From the NCBI GenBank assembly GCA_020200675.1, contig JAIVIG010000001.1, forward strand, positions 1-24,242: a stretch of 24,242 nucleotides of DNA. The letters run 5' to 3'. Source of the stretch: Actinomycetota bacterium (GTDB lineage Bacteria > Actinomycetota > Rubrobacteria > Rubrobacterales > Rubrobacteraceae). Within the stretch, counting starts at the first letter, position 1; each line of letters begins with the position of its first letter. The translations under genes were made by a program, and so were the position numbers. The notes beneath the pieces are model-generated. The model was given only the letters and a program-made list of their open reading frames with translations, searched no databases and was not told the origin of the DNA. This document shows, in pieces, positions 21,559-24,242 of the stretch.

Positions 21559-23062
21559 GAGCCTTACGCCGAGCCTGACCGAGGCCAGGAGGCTGGCGCG
21601 GGAGTACGACATCGTGCCGCTGTACGCGGAGCTCATCGGGGATCTGGAGACCCCTATCTCCGCCGCCCTGAAGTTCGCGGACGAGGAGAACGTCTTCCTG
21701 CTGGAGAGCGCCGAGGCCGCCGAGCGCTTCGGCCGCTACTCTTTCCTGGGCTTCGACCCCAAGCGCACGCTCTCCTACAAGGATGGCCTGTACACGGTCG
21801 TGGACGCTGACGGGGTGCGCGAGGTGGCGGCGAAGGACCCGTTCCGCGGGCTCGCGGAGATAGTTGGCCAGAAGAGCGTCGCCCCGCTGCCGAACCTGCC
21901 GGCCTTCGTCGGGGGCGCCGTGGGCTATTTCTCCTACGACGCCGTGCGCTACGTGGAGAAGTTGCCGGAGGCACCGCCGGACGAGCTCCGGGTTCCCGAG
22001 GCTTACTTCGCGGTGACGGAGACGCTGATCGTCTTCGACCATCTGCGGCACAAGGTGCTCGTGATCTCGCTGGTAGACGCCGCGAACCTGCGCGACGTCG
22101 AGGGCGAGGGCTTCGCCGCCGCTTACCGTCGGGCGGCCGATGACGTACGCCGCGTGGCGGAGAGGCTCGCCGCTCCGAACGTGCATCGCGCTCTCCCCGG
22201 CGGAGACGGCGCCGGGTTCGAGATCTCCTCGAACTTCACCCGGGCCGCCTACGAGGAGGCCGTGGAGAAGGCCAAGGAGTACATCCGGGCGGGGGACGCC
22301 TTCCAGATCGTGCCCAGCCAGCGCTTCTTCGCCGAGATAGGCGACCTGGATCCTTTCCTCCTCTACCGGGGCCTGCGCACCGTCAATCCCTCGCCGTACA
22401 TGACGTACCTGAAGCTCGGGGACCTCGCGCTAGTCGGCGCCTCGCCCGAGCCTCTGGTGCGCGTCGAGGGCCGCCGCGTGATGACCCGCCCGGTAGCCGG
22501 GACGAGGAGACGCGGCGCCACGCCCGAAGAAGACTCTCTTCTCGCCGAGGAGCTTTTGGCGGACGCCAAAGAGCGGGCCGAGCACGTCATGCTCGTGGAC
22601 CTCGGGCGCAACGACCTGGGGCGGGTCGCCGAGATCGGGACGGTGCAACTGGAGAGCTTTATGGAGGTGGAGCGCTACTCCCACGTCATGCACATCGTCT
22701 CGACCGTAGAGGGCATATTGCGCGAGCAGCACACGGCCCTCGACGCTCTGGCCGCCGCCTTTCCCGCCGGGACCGTCTCCGGCGCCCCGAAGGTGCGGGC
22801 GATGGAGATCATCGACGAGCTCGAGCCGACCCGCCGCGGCCCCTACGCTGGCGCCACCGGCTACTACGGCGTCGACGGTCGCCTCGACACCTGCATCACC
22901 TTGCGCACCGCCCTCCTAAAAGGAAGTCGCGCCTACTTCCAAGCCGGCGGTGGCGTCGTCGCGGACTCGGTTCCTTCTTTAGAGTATGAAGAGACCCGCA
23001 ACAAGGCCGGGGCGATGGTACGGGCTCTGGAAGTCGCTACGAGCCGAGAGATGTGGCTGTAG
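21542..23062 (+). CDS. trpE: Anthranilate synthase component I
   Basis: The product has 506 residues, normal for TrpE, which makes anthranilate from chorismate using ammonia from TrpG. The N-terminal Trp-feedback site has FLLES (52-56) and NPSPYMTYL (282-290). The chorismate domain has GASPEPLVRVEG (299-310), RPVAGTRRRG (316-325), DLGRNDLGRVAEIG (353-366), FPAGTVSGAPKVRAMEIIDE (407-426) and CITLRT (451-456). ATG 21542 overlaps hisIE by 17 bases. No trpG follows; the 3' neighbour is a 577-base non-coding stretch, so the glutaminase must be elsewhere. An aminodeoxychorismate synthase is less likely, since the LLES-type Trp site is present. Confidence 0.95.
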   Translation: MNATGRSLTPSLTEARRLAREYDIVPLYAELIGDLETPISAALKFADEENVFLLESAEAAERFGRYSFLGFDPKRTLSYKDGLYTVVDADGVREVAAKDPFRGLAEIVGQKSVAPLPNLPAFVGGAVGYFSYDAVRYVEKLPEAPPDELRVPEAYFAVTETLIVFDHLRHKVLVISLVDAANLRDVEGEGFAAAYRRAADDVRRVAERLAAPNVHRALPGGDGAGFEISSNFTRAAYEEAVEKAKEYIRAGDAFQIVPSQRFFAEIGDLDPFLLYRGLRTVNPSPYMTYLKLGDLALVGASPEPLVRVEGRRVMTRPVAGTRRRGATPEEDSLLAEELLADAKERAEHVMLVDLGRNDLGRVAEIGTVQLESFMEVERYSHVMHIVSTVEGILREQHTALDALAAAFPAGTVSGAPKVRAMEIIDELEPTRRGPYAGATGYYGVDGRLDTCITLRTALLKGSRAYFQAGGGVVADSVPSLEYEETRNKAGAMVRALEVATSREMWL

Positions 23063-23096
23063 GGGGAGTTCGCCGGGGCTGAAGTCCCCGCTTCCC
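23063..23096 (+). terminator. Possible terminator after trpE
   Basis: GGGGAG (23063-23068) can pair with CTTCCC (23091-23096) with one G-T pair, enclosing an inner stem CGGGG (23074-23078)/CCCCG (23086-23090). It begins just after the trpE stop. There is no T-run, so it could equally be a factor-dependent site or an mRNA 3' end hairpin. Confidence 0.35.
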
Positions 23097-23639
23097 TCCA
23101 ACCTGCTGTTAGTCGCAACCCATTGCCACCCCGGCGCCTACGAGGACGATGGGATCTATCGAGTTCGTCTCGACCATCCACGCGGCGTCGAGTTCGGTGC
23201 GAACCTCCTTGTAGTGAGGCTATTAGAAAGCAGCCGCAGCGCGGGCCGTTTCGCCGAAGTATGATCCGGCGAGCCCAAGTTCAGCAGAAAAAGCCGTAGA
23301 AAAGCTCGCCAAGGGGTTTCGGTTGCGAGAAAAAAGGTATAAGATTTAAGAAATGTGATGATCCTGGACGGATAGGAGGGGGGCTTCTACCATCCTTGGG
23401 GCGTGCGAGAGGCGCGTTTCCGATCCGTAGGTCGACAAAAAAAGAGCCGGGCTGGATTATTCCGGAGGGGGGTGATCTCTAACCAGCCTGGTCCGGTGGT
23501 CGCTCTACTCCGTCCGAAGGTACTCTCATACAGATATCTGTCTCAGGACGACTATCTGGTCGGCAGTGGGCTGGATTTTCTACCGGGAGTACGGATCTGG
23601 GGTCAGCACTAGTACAAGAAGACCAAACAGAGGGGGAAC
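23097..23639 (+). other. Non-coding stretch before the exported-protein genes, with several hairpins
   Basis: About 540 bases with no supportable gene; short open frames lack family resemblance. An AT-rich patch at 23329-23355 includes TATAAG (23338-23343), a possible -10 without a good -35. Beyond it, ACGGAT (23368-23373) can pair with ATCCGT (23423-23428). CCGGGCTGG (23447-23455) pairs with CCAGCCTGG (23483-23491) with one G-T. GGGCTGGATT occurs twice (23449-23458 and 23568-23577), and ACAGATATCTGT (23530-23541) is a perfect 12-bp palindrome. This may be a long structured leader for the gene at 23640; I match no known riboswitch. Confidence 0.45.
23447..23491 (+). promoter_or_regulatory. 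Hairpin in the upstream region of the exported-protein gene
   Basis: CCGGGCTGG and CCAGCCTGG form a 9-bp stem (one G-T pair) around a 27-base loop that holds GGAGGGGGGTGATCTC. An A7 run (23437-23443) precedes it. It lies about 150 bases before ATG 23640. It could be part of an untranslated leader; this is inferred from base pairing only. Confidence 0.4.
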
Positions 23640-23981
23640 ATGAAGAAGTTGATGATGCTGGCGGCGCTGCTGGCGATGGTGGTCGTCGCCGCCGTCCCGG
23701 CCATAGCGCAGATTGGCCAGGAGGCCGAGCAGGAAACCGAGAGCGGCGACGTGGACCAGTCGTTCACGATCACCGGTGGTGGCGACAACTCGAGCCAGTG
23801 CGTAGGTCTCTCTGGCGTTGCCCAGACCGGTAACGCCCAGAACCAGATCGACCTGCTCCAGTACGCCTCCGAGGCCGATGACTTCGAGTTCGATGAGGGC
23901 GGTAGCACGATCACCATGAGCCCCGAGAGCTCGACGACGTGCGACCAGCAGGTCAACCAGGCCGCGACGGCGGCCGGCTAA
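23640..23981 (+). CDS. Small exported protein, Gln/Asn-rich, unknown function
   Basis: The product has 113 residues. Residues 1-23 form a Sec signal peptide (MKKLMMLAALLAMVVVAAVP, then AIA; cleavage likely before Q24). The mature part is about 90 residues, acidic, and rich in Gln, Asn, Gly and Ser, with GDVDQSFTITGGGDNSSQCV and SGVAQTGNAQNQIDLLQYAS. Two cysteines (C54, C101) could form a disulphide. The Q-x-G...N pattern recalls curlin-type repeats, but only loosely. GAGGGGG lies seven bases before ATG 23640. A gene with a near-copy signal peptide follows, and a structured region lies upstream. I do not recognise a named family with certainty; an extracellular or surface role is inferred. Confidence 0.8.
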   Translation: MKKLMMLAALLAMVVVAAVPAIAQIGQEAEQETESGDVDQSFTITGGGDNSSQCVGLSGVAQTGNAQNQIDLLQYASEADDFEFDEGGSTITMSPESSTTCDQQVNQAATAAG

Positions 23982-24012
23982 GTAAGAGGCTGTAGCCGAA
24001 CATTAGCTTTGC

Positions 24013-24046
24013 CAGGAGGCGAGCTCTACGGAGAACTCGCCTCCTG
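24013..24046 (+). terminator. Hairpin between the two exported-protein genes
   Basis: CAGGAGGCGAG (24013-24023) pairs perfectly with CTCGCCTCCTG (24036-24046), an 11-bp stem, with CTC/GAG possible inside the loop. No T-run follows. It may be a terminator, or an attenuator reducing read-through from 23640 into the next gene. The right arm could instead pair with the downstream ribosome binding site GAGGAGG (24065-24071). Confidence 0.55.
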
Positions 24047-24077
24047 CACAGACCATTTACTCCTGAGGAGGTAAGAG

Positions 24078-24242
24078 TTGAAGAAGTTGACATTGCTGGT
24101 GGCGATGCTGGCGGTGACGATGATCACCGTAGCGCCGGCGCTGGCCCAGGACGACCCGGCGGTCGTCGCGGACGCCACGACCAAGGAGGCCAAGGCTGGC
24201 GGCGCCTTCGCCGAGGCCGAGTGCAAGGACGGCTTTATAGAG
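24078..24242 (+). CDS. Exported protein, N-terminal part (runs off the window)
   Basis: The frame stays open to the window end: 55 codons from TTG 24078, with a strong GAGGAGGT (24065-24072) five bases upstream. It begins MKKLTLLVAMLAVTMITVAP, then ALAQDDPAVVADATTKEAK, a Sec signal peptide with cleavage likely after ALA (residue 23). The mature start is Ala-rich with one Cys (C49, AEAECKDG). Its signal peptide closely resembles that of the gene at 23640 in protein and DNA, so the two may share an origin for that part. The mature parts seen so far are not clearly alike. No function can be given. Confidence 0.75.
   Translation, partial: MKKLTLLVAMLAVTMITVAPALAQDDPAVVADATTKEAKAGGAFAEAECKDGFIE

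Noticed and set aside
22986..23264. 92-codon frame overlapping the end of trpE
   Set aside because: It starts inside trpE in another frame and has no recognisable domain. The part after trpE might be gene debris, but nothing supports this.
23403..23612. 69-codon frame in the non-coding stretch
   Set aside because: No plausible start region or family resemblance; hairpins and a direct repeat fit non-coding DNA better.

Overview
The window is high-GC bacterial DNA that looks like an actinobacterium of the Rubrobacter type. This is inferred from gene order and from protein flavour: S14 of the zinc type, many GTG and TTG starts, and frequent ATA and AGG codons despite the high GC. No database search was run. 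Every gene I could support is on the + strand.

Layout. Bases 1-136 hold the end of EF-Tu (tuf). Bases 141-11925 are a nearly gap-free S10/spc run: rpsJ-rplC-rplD-rplW-rplB-rpsS-rplV-rpsC-rplP-rpmC-rpsQ-rplN-rplX-rplE-rpsN(Z)-rpsH-rplF-rplR-rpsE-rpmD-rplO-secY-adk-map. After a 172-base gap comes the alpha-type set at 12098-15201: infA-rpmJ-rpsM-rpsK-rpsD-rpoA-rplQ. A 189-base structured, repeat-rich spacer follows. Then come truA and an O-methyltransferase gene (15391-16823), then rplM-rpsI (16899-17728), ended by a good hairpin terminator.

The next unit, 18036-23062, is metabolic: glmM, a DUF429-like gene, hisF, hisIE and trpE, mostly joined by overlapping stop/start codons. It links cell-wall amino sugar, histidine and tryptophan synthesis. 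A 577-base non-coding stretch with several potential hairpins follows. The window ends with two tandem genes for small exported proteins with closely similar signal peptides; the second runs off the end.

How the genes work together: the first 15 kb makes ribosomes (30 r-proteins in the window, counting L13 and S9), the Sec translocon channel, N-terminal Met removal, AMP/ATP balance, initiation factor 1 and the RNA polymerase alpha subunit. TruA adds tRNA modification.

Most notable: (1) a perfect 40-bp palindrome forming the 3' end and stop codon of rplQ, abutting a roughly 156-bp element bounded by 18-bp inverted repeats built of GCTGANN heptads, which also supply the truA start codon; (2) a glmM gene apparently lacking about 32 residues between the GYD strand and the catalytic serine loop; (3) long non-canonical N-terminal tails on S17 (acidic) and S5 (Gly/Arg-rich); (4) the tandem small exported proteins with a structured upstream region. 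I see no CRISPR array, tRNA, rRNA, transposase or defence system.
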